A stretch of DNA of 64,000 nt. It comes from Leeuwenhoekiella sp044542075. Its GTDB lineage: Bacteria > Bacteroidota > Bacteroidia > Flavobacteriales > Flavobacteriaceae. The position numbers and the translations under genes were made by a program. The stretch covers positions 124,001 to 188,000 of the forward strand of contig NZ_JBITTU010000006.1 of NCBI RefSeq assembly GCF_044542075.1. The letters run 5' to 3'. The stretch's first letter is position 1; each line of letters starts with the position of its first letter. Shown in pieces: positions 26,767-34,797 of this stretch. The notes under the pieces are model-generated. The model searched no databases. It saw only the letters and a program-made list of their open reading frames with translations, and was not told where the DNA came from.

Positions 26767-26786
26767 AACTTCAAAATTTATTAAAA

Positions 26787-27812
26787 ATGGTATTAAGTAC
26801 TCAAAAGAGACTATTAATCAGTTTTTGTTTGACATTTCTGACATTCTTTACAAACGCTCAGGAAACCACCTACACATCAGATTTCACAATTGCCTTTGGT
26901 TCTTGCAATCGGGTAGATTTACCTAATCCGTTCTGGGAGGGTATTGCCTCTAAAGATCCAGATGTTTTTATATGGGGAGGAGATGTTATTTATGCAGATA
27001 CCGATAATATGAAGAAGATGGAAGCGATGTATTCTAAACAAAAGAATAACGATGCTTATAAGTCATTTGCTGCCCACACTGAAATTTTAGGAACCTGGGA
27101 TGATCACGACTACGGTATAAATGATGGTGGAGCAGAATATAGTAAAAAGCAATCGAGCCAAAAGCTGTTTCTAGATTTTCTTAATGTCCCTAAAGATTCA
27201 GAAATAAGAAATAAAGAAGGCGTATATATGTCTAAGGATTATCAGTTGGGTGATAAGTTGATTAAGATTATCGTTTTAGACACCCGTTATTTTAGAACAG
27301 AATTGACAGATGACAGAAAATCTGGTAAGCGTTATATACCTAATGAGAATGGAGAAGGAACCGTTTTAGGAGCAGAGCAATGGCTATGGCTTACTGAACA
27401 ACTAAATCAACAATCAGACTATTGTATTGTCATGAGTAGTATTCAGTTTCTGAGTGCAGAGCACGGTTTTGAAACCTGGGGAAATTTTCCTTCAGAAATT
27501 GAACGTTTTGAAAATTTAGTAAAAAATGCAAATGCTCAACGTGTTGTTCTTTTAAGCGGAGACAGGCATATTTCAGAATTTTCTAGAAAAATTATTGAAG
27601 GGGTAGATTACCCGCTTATCGATTTTACCTCAAGTGGATTGACGCATTCTTATACTTCTTACAGTGGAGAACCTAATCACTATAGGGTAGGGGATGTAAT
27701 TAGCGTACCCAGTTATGGGTTACTTACTATCAACCTTGATAATGACGTCATTAACTTTAAAATTATGGGCGTAAATAATCAGATTTTAGGTGAATTAAGT
27801 CAGGATTATTAA
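26787..27812 (+). CDS. Alkaline phosphatase D-like metallophosphoesterase, exported
   Basis: About 341 aa from ATG 26787, which gives a signal peptide (STQKRLLISFCLTFLTFFTN, likely cut after NAQ). PhoD-type metallophosphatase motifs are present: IAFGSCNRVDLPNPFW, FIWGGDVIYADTDN, GTWDDHDYGIND, the LDTRYFR segment and LLSGDRHISEF. It should hydrolyse phosphate mono- or diesters outside the inner membrane. No phosphate-regulon genes are adjacent. Monocistronic; an earlier in-frame ATG at 26748 lies upstream of the promoter box. Confidence 0.9.
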   Translation: MVLSTQKRLLISFCLTFLTFFTNAQETTYTSDFTIAFGSCNRVDLPNPFWEGIASKDPDVFIWGGDVIYADTDNMKKMEAMYSKQKNNDAYKSFAAHTEILGTWDDHDYGINDGGAEYSKKQSSQKLFLDFLNVPKDSEIRNKEGVYMSKDYQLGDKLIKIIVLDTRYFRTELTDDRKSGKRYIPNENGEGTVLGAEQWLWLTEQLNQQSDYCIVMSSIQFLSAEHGFETWGNFPSEIERFENLVKNANAQRVVLLSGDRHISEFSRKIIEGVDYPLIDFTSSGLTHSYTSYSGEPNHYRVGDVISVPSYGLLTINLDNDVINFKIMGVNNQILGELSQDY

Positions 27813-27850
27813 TTCTTAATTAAGGAACTAAAATTTCTAATTAAAAGAAT

Positions 27851-27858
27851 TACTTTTG
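27851..27858 (+). promoter_or_regulatory. Candidate -7 box of ndk
   Basis: TACTTTTG fits TAnnTTTG, 66 bases before ATG 27925. It leaves a leader of about 60 bases, within which the upstream ATG at 27898 would lie. No good -33 partner. Confidence 0.45.
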
Positions 27859-27924
27859 CAGCGATTTTAAAAACAAAAAAATCAATTGGTTCATAGCATG
27901 CTAATTGATACAAAACAAAACAAA

Positions 27925-28344
27925 ATGGCAACAAACAGAACGTTTACCATGATTAAGCCAGATGGCGTTGAGAATGGACACATTGGTGCAATATTAGAAA
28001 AAATTACAGCTTCAGGTTTTCGCATAGTAGCGTTAAAAATGACGCAAATGACTACTACAGATGCAGAAGCATTTTATGAAGTACATAATGAGCGTCCGTT
28101 TTTTGGAGAACTTGTAGAATTTATGACAAGAGGTCCTATCGTCGCGGCTATTTTAGAGAAAGAAAATGCAGTTGAAGACTTTAGAACTCTTATAGGTGCT
28201 ACTAATCCTGCAGATGCTGCAGAAGGTACTATAAGAAAATTATATGCTACCTCAATGGGTGAAAATGCTGTTCACGGTAGTGACAGTGATGAGAACGCAG
28301 CTATTGAAGGTGCTTTTCACTTTTCAGGAAGAGAAAAGTTTTAG
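27925..28344 (+). CDS. ndk: Nucleoside-diphosphate kinase
   Basis: 139 aa from ATG 27925 (MATNRTFTMIKPDGV), the standard Ndk length; the 13 extra residues of the longer frame do not fit the family. The Lys of the FTMIKPDGV strand and the active-site segment GENAVHGSDSDENA with the phosphohistidine are both present. It transfers gamma phosphate from ATP to NDPs and keeps NTP pools balanced in the cytoplasm. Single gene followed by a perfect-hairpin terminator. Confidence 0.96.
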   Translation: MATNRTFTMIKPDGVENGHIGAILEKITASGFRIVALKMTQMTTTDAEAFYEVHNERPFFGELVEFMTRGPIVAAILEKENAVEDFRTLIGATNPADAAEGTIRKLYATSMGENAVHGSDSDENAAIEGAFHFSGREKF

Positions 28345-28363
28345 TCAGTTAATGACTTCATAT

Positions 28364-28391
28364 AAAAAGAGCGGCAATTGCCGCTCTTTTT
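28364..28391. terminator. Bidirectional terminator between ndk and the recF operon
   Basis: AAAAAGAGCGGCAA (28364-28377) directly followed by its complement TTGCCGCTCTTTTT (28378-28391) and more T. It ends ndk on plus and the DUF721 gene on minus. Confidence 0.88.
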
Positions 28392-28408
28392 TTGTTTTAA
28401 TTTAAGTG

Positions 28409-28705
28409 CTATCTTAAAACAATAGACTTAATAACTTCCTTACCTAATTCTTCGTTGAGGTTACGTATGATTTTCTCTTTGCCATAACCCAATTCTTCTC
28501 GCAATACAGACGAACTTAATTGTACAAATAATCTATCATTATCAAGTTTTATCTGAGACGTGTATTTTGAAATTGCCGGTCCCATTATATCCCGCCAGGC
28601 ATCTGCTACATTGACTTTATCTATGCCGGTTTGTAAATTGTTTTTTTCAACAAACGATCCTAGTACATCTCGTATTGATTTTGGATCTGCGTCTCGTTTT
28701 GCCAT
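28409..28705 (-). CDS. DUF721 (DciA-like) protein
   Basis: 98 aa, all within the DUF721 fold: DVLGSFVEKNNLQTGIDKVN, VADAWRDIMGPAISKYT and FVQLSSSVLREELGY. Some DUF721 proteins (DciA) load the replicative helicase DnaB in bacteria lacking DnaC. Whether this short form does so is unproven. Being in the recF operon fits a DNA-replication role. Its start overlaps the stop of the upstream lipoprotein gene by one base (TAATG junction). Confidence 0.85.
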   Translation of the reverse strand: MAKRDADPKSIRDVLGSFVEKNNLQTGIDKVNVADAWRDIMGPAISKYTSQIKLDNDRLFVQLSSSVLREELGYGKEKIIRNLNEELGKEVIKSIVLR

Positions 28706-29127
28706 TAGTCTGTAATATCTATTTTTTCAAATTTATGATACGTGTAAATTAATCCGCGATCATTTTTAAGTTGTAATTCATTGCCATCTGCTTTTAAGAC
28801 AGTTTCTGACCAGGTGTCAAAAGGTGTAGTATAGTTTAGATACAAAGAATCATTCTTAACTTTAGCAACTATATTTTCTTTAGAATCTGTGGTGACAAAG
28901 GTACCATCTATACGCGGCAAAACCTTAGTTCTAAAACCTAATGTATCTTTTAATTCTATAAAATCTACTTGCTCGTTAAATTTATAGTCGGTGGTTTTTC
29001 CATTGGTGTTTTCAACCTGTTTAATTTCCCAATATCCGTTTAAATTTTTAAGTTGCTCTTCAGGTTTATTTTCGGCGCAGCTTAAAAGAACAAAGAAAAG
29101 GCTGAGCGATGCTAAATAGATTTTCAA
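28705..29127 (-). CDS. Small lipoprotein with lipocalin-like beta fold
   Basis: 140 aa. The start is TTG at 29127, overlapping the recF TGA stop (TTGA). The leader MKIYLASLSLFFVLLSC is a clear lipoprotein signal (Cys17). The rest is beta-rich with NGYWEIKQVENTNGKT, a typical opening of lipocalin-like domains. Ligand and role are unknown. It lies between recF and DUF721 in a tightly coupled operon, which is curious for an envelope protein. Confidence 0.8.
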   Translation of the reverse strand: MKIYLASLSLFFVLLSCAENKPEEQLKNLNGYWEIKQVENTNGKTTDYKFNEQVDFIELKDTLGFRTKVLPRIDGTFVTTDSKENIVAKVKNDSLYLNYTTPFDTWSETVLKADGNELQLKNDRGLIYTYHKFEKIDITD

Positions 29128-30203
29128 AGTTTAAATATTTTATAGGTTTGGTGAATTTCCTTTATGATTTCTTCGGTGCGATCTGCGTGCGTATCGCTAA
29201 TAAACAACTGCCCAAAGTTATCATCATTTACGAGATCTATTATCTGAGTTACTCTATTTTCATCTAATTTATCAAATATATCATCTAGTAACAATAACGG
29301 AGTTGTATTACTTTGTGATTTTATAAAATCAAACTGTGCCAGTTTGAGAGCTATGAGATATGATTTTTGCTGACCCTGGCTACCAAATTTTTTAATAGGA
29401 TGACCTTCTATTTTGAAGCTCAAATCATCGCGATGTGTGCCTACTGTTGTGTACTGAAGCGCACGGTCTTTTGCAAGATTTTCTTCAAAAAGAGTTTCTA
29501 ATGAAGCATCTATTAATTGGCTTTTATATTTAAGTTTTACCTCTTCTTTACCGCCACTAATAGCAGCGTAGCGTTCTTTAAATATAGGCGTAAAAGCCTC
29601 TAGAAAAGCACTTCTTTTTTCAAAGAGTATAGCTCCCAGACTGGTCATCTGCTCATTATAAATACTTAGCGTGTCTTTATTGAATGTATGATTGGCATTA
29701 AAGTATTTAAGAAGGGCATTACGTTGTGCTAACGTTTTATTGTATTTAATTAGTGTATCGAGATATTTACTATCGCTTTGGGCAATAACACCATCCATAA
29801 ACTTACGACGCGTCTCACTACCTTCAATAATTAAATCTCGGTCTGCAGGAGATATAATAACAAGCGGTAAAAATCCTATATGGTCTGAGAAGCGCTCGTA
29901 AATTTTGCCATTACGTTTAATTACTTTTTTTTGACCGCGTTTTGCGCTTACGATTACTTTCTCTCCCCGCTCTTGTTTTTCATAGCTGCCATCAATTACA
30001 AAGAAATCTGCATCGTGATTAATGTTTTGAGTGGTAATGGGGTTAAAGTAGCTCTTGCCAAAGGATAAATGGTAGATAGCATCGAGCACATTTGTTTTTC
30101 CCACACCGTTATTTCCCACAAAACAGTTAATTTTTTTGTCGAGTGTGAAAGACGCAGTTTCAAAATTTTTATAGTTAATAAGCGAAAGTGCTTTTAGAAT
30201 CAT
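29124..30203 (-). CDS. recF: DNA replication and repair protein RecF
   Basis: About 359 aa from ATG 30203 (MILKALSLINYKNF). The frame extends three codons upstream to a TTG, which is less likely. ABC-ATPase motifs: Walker A FVGNNGVGKTNVLDAIYHL (about 29-47), the VISPADRDLI segment, the signature region KKFGSQGQQKSYLIALKLAQ, and Walker B LLLLDDIFDKLDENR. RecF loads RecA at single-strand gaps together with RecO and RecR. First gene of the recF-lipoprotein-DUF721 operon. Confidence 0.95.
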   Translation of the reverse strand: MILKALSLINYKNFETASFTLDKKINCFVGNNGVGKTNVLDAIYHLSFGKSYFNPITTQNINHDADFFVIDGSYEKQERGEKVIVSAKRGQKKVIKRNGKIYERFSDHIGFLPLVIISPADRDLIIEGSETRRKFMDGVIAQSDSKYLDTLIKYNKTLAQRNALLKYFNANHTFNKDTLSIYNEQMTSLGAILFEKRSAFLEAFTPIFKERYAAISGGKEEVKLKYKSQLIDASLETLFEENLAKDRALQYTTVGTHRDDLSFKIEGHPIKKFGSQGQQKSYLIALKLAQFDFIKSQSNTTPLLLLDDIFDKLDENRVTQIIDLVNDDNFGQLFISDTHADRTEEIIKEIHQTYKIFKL

Positions 30204-30327
30204 AGCGTACAAGCCAATTTTTTAAACCCTAATTCATTGATAAATAGCATATTGAATTAAAGTGTTTTCATATGCAAATTATTGAAAAATAACAAAACAA
30301 TACCCTGTTAATATTGAATAAAAATTT

Positions 30328-30335
30328 TATTTTTG
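30328..30335 (+). promoter_or_regulatory. Candidate -7 box of the TPR-ribH operon
   Basis: TATTTTTG fits TAnnTTTG and is 20 bases before ATG 30356. No TTG at standard -33 spacing. It lies inside the longer in-frame extension from 30314, supporting the later start. Confidence 0.5.
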
Positions 30336-30355
30336 CGCCCAACAAAAGTTTAAGA

Positions 30356-31120
30356 ATGGCCACATATCAAAAAAGGGGTTACAAACCTAAGACCAAGGAA
30401 GAAGTAGAAGAAGTTGTGCAAGAAGAAAGTACAACAGCTGAAGTATTCTCATCGCTAGATGAAGGTGCATCGCGTACTGAAGCATGGGTCGAAAAGAATC
30501 AAAAACCTATTTTTATAGGGATAGCTGTTATCGTTATCGCTGTTTTAGGTTACTTAGGTTATGAGAAATTTATTCAAGAGCCTAAAGAGTTAGAGGCGTC
30601 TAATGAGATGTATCAGGCTCAGAATTATTTTAACGAGGCTGTTTCTGGTAGTGTTGCTAAAGATTCTCTTTTTACGCTTTCTCTTAATGGAGGTGAAGGT
30701 AAATATGGTTTCTTAGATATTATAGATAATTATTCAGGTACTAAAGCGGGTAATCTTGCACATTATTATGCAGGTATGGCGTATTTAAACACAAATAAGT
30801 ATCAAGAGGCTATAGATCAACTTGAAGATTTTGACAGTGATGATATGATGCTTGGACCATTGGCAAAAGGATCTATTGGAGATGCATTTATGCAGTTAGA
30901 TCAACCGGAAGAGGCGCTTTCTTTTTACAAAAAAGCTGCAGATTTAAAAGCAAATGATTTTACAACTCCTCGTTTCTTATTAAAAGCTGCTACTGTAGCA
31001 TTATCTTTAGGTAAGAATGACGATGCTGTAACGTATTTAAATAGAATTAAAGAAGATTATAGTGAGTCTGCAGCGGCTCAGGAAGTACCTTTATATTTAG
31101 GTATGGCTAAAGCAGAATAA
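30356..31120 (+). CDS. TPR membrane protein (YfgM-like)
   Basis: 254 aa from ATG 30356. Cytoplasmic N-terminus with an acidic stretch (KEEVEEVVQEESTT), a single transmembrane helix at about residues 56-75 (KPIFIGIAVIVIAVLGYLGY), then a periplasmic domain with TPR-like helices (YYAGMAYLNTNKYQEAIDQL; AFMQLDQPEEALSFYKKAAD). YfgM-type proteins help periplasmic chaperones and the SecYEG translocon. The match is by architecture. It lies 12 bases before ribH in an operon. Confidence 0.88.
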   Translation: MATYQKRGYKPKTKEEVEEVVQEESTTAEVFSSLDEGASRTEAWVEKNQKPIFIGIAVIVIAVLGYLGYEKFIQEPKELEASNEMYQAQNYFNEAVSGSVAKDSLFTLSLNGGEGKYGFLDIIDNYSGTKAGNLAHYYAGMAYLNTNKYQEAIDQLEDFDSDDMMLGPLAKGSIGDAFMQLDQPEEALSFYKKAADLKANDFTTPRFLLKAATVALSLGKNDDAVTYLNRIKEDYSESAAAQEVPLYLGMAKAE

Positions 31121-31132
31121 AAAAATTAAAGT

Positions 31133-31624
31133 ATGGCTACAACAGACTTGTCTGTTTATGATAAATCAACAATCCCAAATTCGAAAAACTTTCGGTTTGG
31201 GATTGTTGTTTCTGAATGGAATCATGATATAACACAGGGTTTATTTCAAGGTGCTTTTGATACCTTTTTAGACTGTGGTGTTCTCAAAGAAAATATTGTA
31301 CGCTGGGATGTTCCCGGTAGTTTTGAGCTTATTTACGGATGTAAAAAAATGCAGCAAAGCTATGATATGTTAGACGCTGTAATTGCTATAGGTAGTGTAA
31401 TACAGGGTCAAACAAAGCATTTTGATTTTGTTTGTGATGGGGTAACTCAAGGGATTAAAGACCTTAACATACAAAGCGATATTCCGGTTATATTTTGTGT
31501 CCTTACAGATAACACAATGCAACAAGCTATAGATCGTAGTGGTGGTCAACATGGTAATAAGGGCGTTGAGGCCGCAGTTGCAGCTATAAAAATGGCTCAG
31601 CTACGCAAAGACGCTACCTTTTAA
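31133..31624 (+). CDS. ribH: 6,7-dimethyl-8-ribityllumazine synthase
   Basis: 163 aa, standard length. Family motifs: FGIVVSEWN (substrate Trp), RWDVPGSFEL, IGSVIQGQTKHFDFV and VLTDNTMQQAIDRSGGQHGN followed by KGVEAA. It condenses 5-amino-6-ribitylaminouracil with dihydroxybutanone phosphate, the step before riboflavin synthase, and usually forms a 60-subunit shell or pentamer. Second gene after the TPR gene, ended by the hairpin at 31694. Confidence 0.96.
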   Translation: MATTDLSVYDKSTIPNSKNFRFGIVVSEWNHDITQGLFQGAFDTFLDCGVLKENIVRWDVPGSFELIYGCKKMQQSYDMLDAVIAIGSVIQGQTKHFDFVCDGVTQGIKDLNIQSDIPVIFCVLTDNTMQQAIDRSGGQHGNKGVEAAVAAIKMAQLRKDATF

Positions 31625-31693
31625 ATAAAAGTGTTTGATTCACTTTTGATTTCATCATTCTAGACTAAAGAACTATTGGTTTTGTAAACTTTG

Positions 31694-31730
31694 AAACGAG
31701 CTCGTAATTGTTAAAATTACGAGCTCGTTT
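31694..31730 (+). terminator. Intrinsic terminator after ribH
   Basis: AAACGAGCTCGTAATT (31694-31709), loop GTTAA, complement AATTACGAGCTCGTTT (31715-31730) followed by TT. It is 70 bases past the ribH stop. Confidence 0.82.
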
Positions 31731-31796
31731 TTACTGTTGGAATACTTTTTGCTCCCATTTAAATGCAGGTGGGTATCGCCTTTACTTCATTTATTG

Positions 31797-31804
31797 TAAA
31801 TTTG
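31797..31804 (+). promoter_or_regulatory. Candidate -7 box of the mutL operon
   Basis: TAAATTTG fits TAnnTTTG and is 13 bases before ATG 31818, predicting a very short leader. No TTG at usual -33 distance. Confidence 0.45.
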
Positions 31805-31817
31805 AATTTTAGAAATT

Positions 31818-32099
31818 ATGGGAATTTTAAAAGCACGGAAAAACAAAAAGTACAGTTACAGTCCTCGTTACTACGAAGGCAGTTCAACTCCATTTAAGCT
31901 AGAGTCAAAGTTTGATAAATACCGTAAGGCTACATTAGAAACTAAAGGTCTTAAAGGTAAGTTTACCACAGCCTGGGACGACTTTAGATATAATAATGAT
32001 AAACGCGCAAATAGAACAACTATATTAATTTTAGCTGTTCTTATTATGGTTTTTTTATTTATTATAGACTTTGATCTAAGCATCTTTACGCAATTTTAA
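31818..32099 (+). CDS. Small single-pass membrane protein between ribH and mutL
   Basis: 93 aa. A basic, Tyr-rich N-terminus (ARKNKKYSYSPRYYEGSSTP), a Lys-rich middle, and one C-terminal helix (TTILILAVLIMVFLFIIDF). No enzyme motif. Homologues are common in Flavobacteriia and, as I recall, are often labelled riboflavin synthase subunit beta in databases because ribH lies next door. The sequence itself has nothing of ribH. Role unknown. It precedes mutL by three bases, so it is cotranscribed with it. Confidence 0.85.
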   Translation: MGILKARKNKKYSYSPRYYEGSSTPFKLESKFDKYRKATLETKGLKGKFTTAWDDFRYNNDKRANRTTILILAVLIMVFLFIIDFDLSIFTQF

Positions 32100-32102
32100 T
32101 AA

Positions 32103-33986
32103 ATGTCTGATATCATTAAGCTTTTACCAGATCACGTAGCAAATCAAATCGCTGCGGGTGAAGTCGTACAACGGCCGGCTTCTGTAGTAAAAGAATTATT
32201 AGAAAATGCCATCGATGCAGGGGCAAGTCAAATTAAGTTACTCGTTAAAGATGCCGGTAGAACGCTGGTTCAGGTTATAGATGACGGCAATGGGATGAGT
32301 ACGACAGATGCACGTCTTAGCTTTGAACGTCACGCGACATCAAAAATTAATTCTGCAGATGATCTTTTTGCATTATGTACAAAAGGTTTTAGAGGAGAAG
32401 CACTTGCTTCTATTGCTGCCGTAGCTCACGTTGAGCTTAAGACAAAAACCGAAAATGAAGAAGTAGGTACCCGTATAGAAATGGAAGGTAGTACCTTAAA
32501 AGTACAGGAGGTTTGTGCTACCGTAAAAGGAACTTCAATTGCCGTAAAAAACTTATTCTACAATATTCCCGCAAGGCGCAATTTTTTAAAATCTGATAAT
32601 GTTGAATTACGTCACGTTATTGACGAATTTCAGCGTGTAGCTCTAGCTCACGAAGGGATAGGTTTTATAATGTATCACAATGAAAACGAACTTTTCAATC
32701 TTCCGAGAGCAAATAAACGGCAGCGTATTGTGGCCATTTTTGGTGGAAAAACTAATGAAAAGCTGGTTCCTGTAATTGAAGATACTGAGATTGTCGGTAT
32801 AGACGGTTTTATTATTAAACCAGAATTTTCTAAAAAAACAAAGGGCGAACAGTTTTTCTTTGTGAACGATCGATTTATTAAACACCCTTATTTAAATCAT
32901 TCGGTAAATGCTGCTTTTGATGGTTTATTGCCAGACCGTTCCCGGGCGAGTTATTTCATCTATTTACAAGTAGACCCTAAAACTATTGATATAAATATTC
33001 ACCCCACTAAGACAGAGGTGAAATTTGAAGATGAGCATGCCATCTATAACTTATTGCGCGCTGCAGTAAAGCATAGTTTAGGGCAATTTAATATCGCGCC
33101 CGTTTTAGATTTTAATAGAGAGTCTAATATGGATACGCCTTATTCCTACAAAGATAAGGCAGTACAAGCCCCACGGGTAGAAGTAGACCGCAATTTTAAT
33201 CCCTTTGAAACCGTTACTGCTAGTCGTAGTTATGCTGGTACTCAAAATAACTATGAAAAACCTAATTCTAAAGGTTGGGAAAATATGTACGCCGGCCTGG
33301 ATAAGCGCAATTCTGAATCTTCATTTAGTTCTTTACAAATTGAAGATGAGCCTGAGGCAGAATCCTTATTTGTAGAGCACGAGAGTAAAGGGTTTGGCGA
33401 GACTAAGCAAACCGATAAGGATGCTGCAAATACCTACCAGATACATAATAAATATGTCGTTAGCGCCATTAAAAGTGGAATGCTCGTTATAGATCAACAC
33501 CGTGCACATCAACGGGTTTTGTATGAAGAATTTCTACGGAATATTACAGTTAAAGAATCTGTGAGCCAGCAATTGTTGTTTCCGCTTAGACTTGATTATT
33601 CAAATGCAGAATTAGTGATTTTTGGTTCGTTGAAAGAATCCTTAGAAAATACAGGTTTTGTGCTTGATTTCCCGGAAGATGGTGTTCTCGAAGTTTCCGG
33701 TATACCGGCAAGTATTCAAGAAAGTGAAGTTTCAATTGTATTAGAGCAGTTATTGAGCGATGTCGAGCAGGAAGTGCCTAATGCTGGCTTTAGTCAGACC
33801 GATGTTTTGGCAAAAAGTATGGCAAAGAGTATGGCAGTTAAAACCGGAGAAAAATTAGATGACTTATCTAGGGAGCATTTAGTAAATAAGCTGTTTGCCT
33901 GTACAGAGCCTACGCTATCACCATTTTATAAAAAAACCTTTATTACGCTTACTGTCGATGAACTTGATCGTAAATTTAACGCATAA
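32103..33986 (+). CDS. mutL: DNA mismatch repair protein MutL
   Basis: 627 aa. GHKL ATPase motifs in the first third: ELLENAIDAGASQIKL (residues about 31-46), IDDGNGMS and FRGEALASI, followed by the MutL linker and a C-terminal dimerisation domain (VVSAIKSGMLVIDQHRAHQR). Near the end FACTEPTLSPFYKK resembles the metal-site region of endonuclease-type MutL, but the DQHA.E motif reads DQHRAHQRVLYEE, as in Bacteroidota. Couples MutS mismatch recognition to strand removal. Operon with two rhomboids and an EEP gene. Confidence 0.96.
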   Translation: MSDIIKLLPDHVANQIAAGEVVQRPASVVKELLENAIDAGASQIKLLVKDAGRTLVQVIDDGNGMSTTDARLSFERHATSKINSADDLFALCTKGFRGEALASIAAVAHVELKTKTENEEVGTRIEMEGSTLKVQEVCATVKGTSIAVKNLFYNIPARRNFLKSDNVELRHVIDEFQRVALAHEGIGFIMYHNENELFNLPRANKRQRIVAIFGGKTNEKLVPVIEDTEIVGIDGFIIKPEFSKKTKGEQFFFVNDRFIKHPYLNHSVNAAFDGLLPDRSRASYFIYLQVDPKTIDINIHPTKTEVKFEDEHAIYNLLRAAVKHSLGQFNIAPVLDFNRESNMDTPYSYKDKAVQAPRVEVDRNFNPFETVTASRSYAGTQNNYEKPNSKGWENMYAGLDKRNSESSFSSLQIEDEPEAESLFVEHESKGFGETKQTDKDAANTYQIHNKYVVSAIKSGMLVIDQHRAHQRVLYEEFLRNITVKESVSQQLLFPLRLDYSNAELVIFGSLKESLENTGFVLDFPEDGVLEVSGIPASIQESEVSIVLEQLLSDVEQEVPNAGFSQTDVLAKSMAKSMAVKTGEKLDDLSREHLVNKLFACTEPTLSPFYKKTFITLTVDELDRKFNA

Positions 33987-34027
33987 TTAAAAACGCCTAA
34001 AAGCGTTACTAAAACAAACCTGATTAG

Positions 34028-34795
34028 ATGGGTAAAATCACCGAAACTGTAAAAGTACTTTTAATCGTAAATGTAATCTTCTTCTTAGGAACAAAGTTCT
34101 TGTTTCCTCAAGCATTAGATCTATTTGCTTTATGGTTTCCTGCAAATTCAAATTTTGAATACTGGCAGCCGCTTACACATATGTTTATGCACGATCAAAG
34201 CAGCATTTTTCATATACTTTTTAATATGTATGCGTTGTATGCTTTTGGAGGACCGGTAGAGCAAGCTTTGGGTAAAACAAAATTTATATTCTTTTATTTT
34301 TCAGCAGGATTAGGTGCTGCTTTGATTCATACCTTAGTTGGCTACTATCATTATCAGTCTGGCTATAATGCGTTATTAGAAGCAGGTGTAAGCCCCTCAG
34401 ATATATCTCAAATACTTGAAAAAGCTTTTGCCAGTATTCAGCAAACTGGGCAGTACTCGTATCCAGATATAGGAGAACCTGATAAAATAAGAGGTATGAT
34501 TGAAGCATTCTCAACTTCTGCAGTAGGTGCTTCTGGTGCTATTTATGGTGTCTTAGTAGCTTTTGGGATGTTATTTCCTAATGCTGAATTATTCCTAATC
34601 TTTTTACCTATTCCCATAAAGGCCAAATTCTTCATACCTGCTCTTATTTTATTAGATTTATTTTCGGGAGTGACCGGTTTTTCTTTATTTGGTCAGAATA
34701 TTGCAAACTTCGCCCACATTGGTGGAGCGCTATTTGGTTTTATAATGATGTGGTATTGGAAAAAGAATAGTTTTAATGACAAACGCTGGTATTAA
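34028..34795 (+). CDS. Rhomboid family intramembrane serine protease
   Basis: 255 aa with six hydrophobic segments. The catalytic dyad is intact: Ser in VGASGAIYGVLVAFG (GxSG) and His in ANFAHIGGALFGF. An oxyanion-side motif is present as FHILFNMYALYAFGGPVE. A long loop of about 55 polar residues (YHYQSGYNALLEAGVSPSDI...) is inserted between helices 3 and 4. The enzyme cuts transmembrane segments within the inner membrane; the substrates are unknown. It is followed after two bases by a second rhomboid. Confidence 0.93.
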   Translation: MGKITETVKVLLIVNVIFFLGTKFLFPQALDLFALWFPANSNFEYWQPLTHMFMHDQSSIFHILFNMYALYAFGGPVEQALGKTKFIFFYFSAGLGAALIHTLVGYYHYQSGYNALLEAGVSPSDISQILEKAFASIQQTGQYSYPDIGEPDKIRGMIEAFSTSAVGASGAIYGVLVAFGMLFPNAELFLIFLPIPIKAKFFIPALILLDLFSGVTGFSLFGQNIANFAHIGGALFGFIMMWYWKKNSFNDKRWY

Positions 34796-34797
34796 TT

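Noticed and set aside
33987..34027. Hairpin AACGC...GCGTT after mutL
   Set aside because: The stem is only five base pairs with no T run, and the rhomboid gene follows within 41 bases, so it is unlikely to be a terminator.
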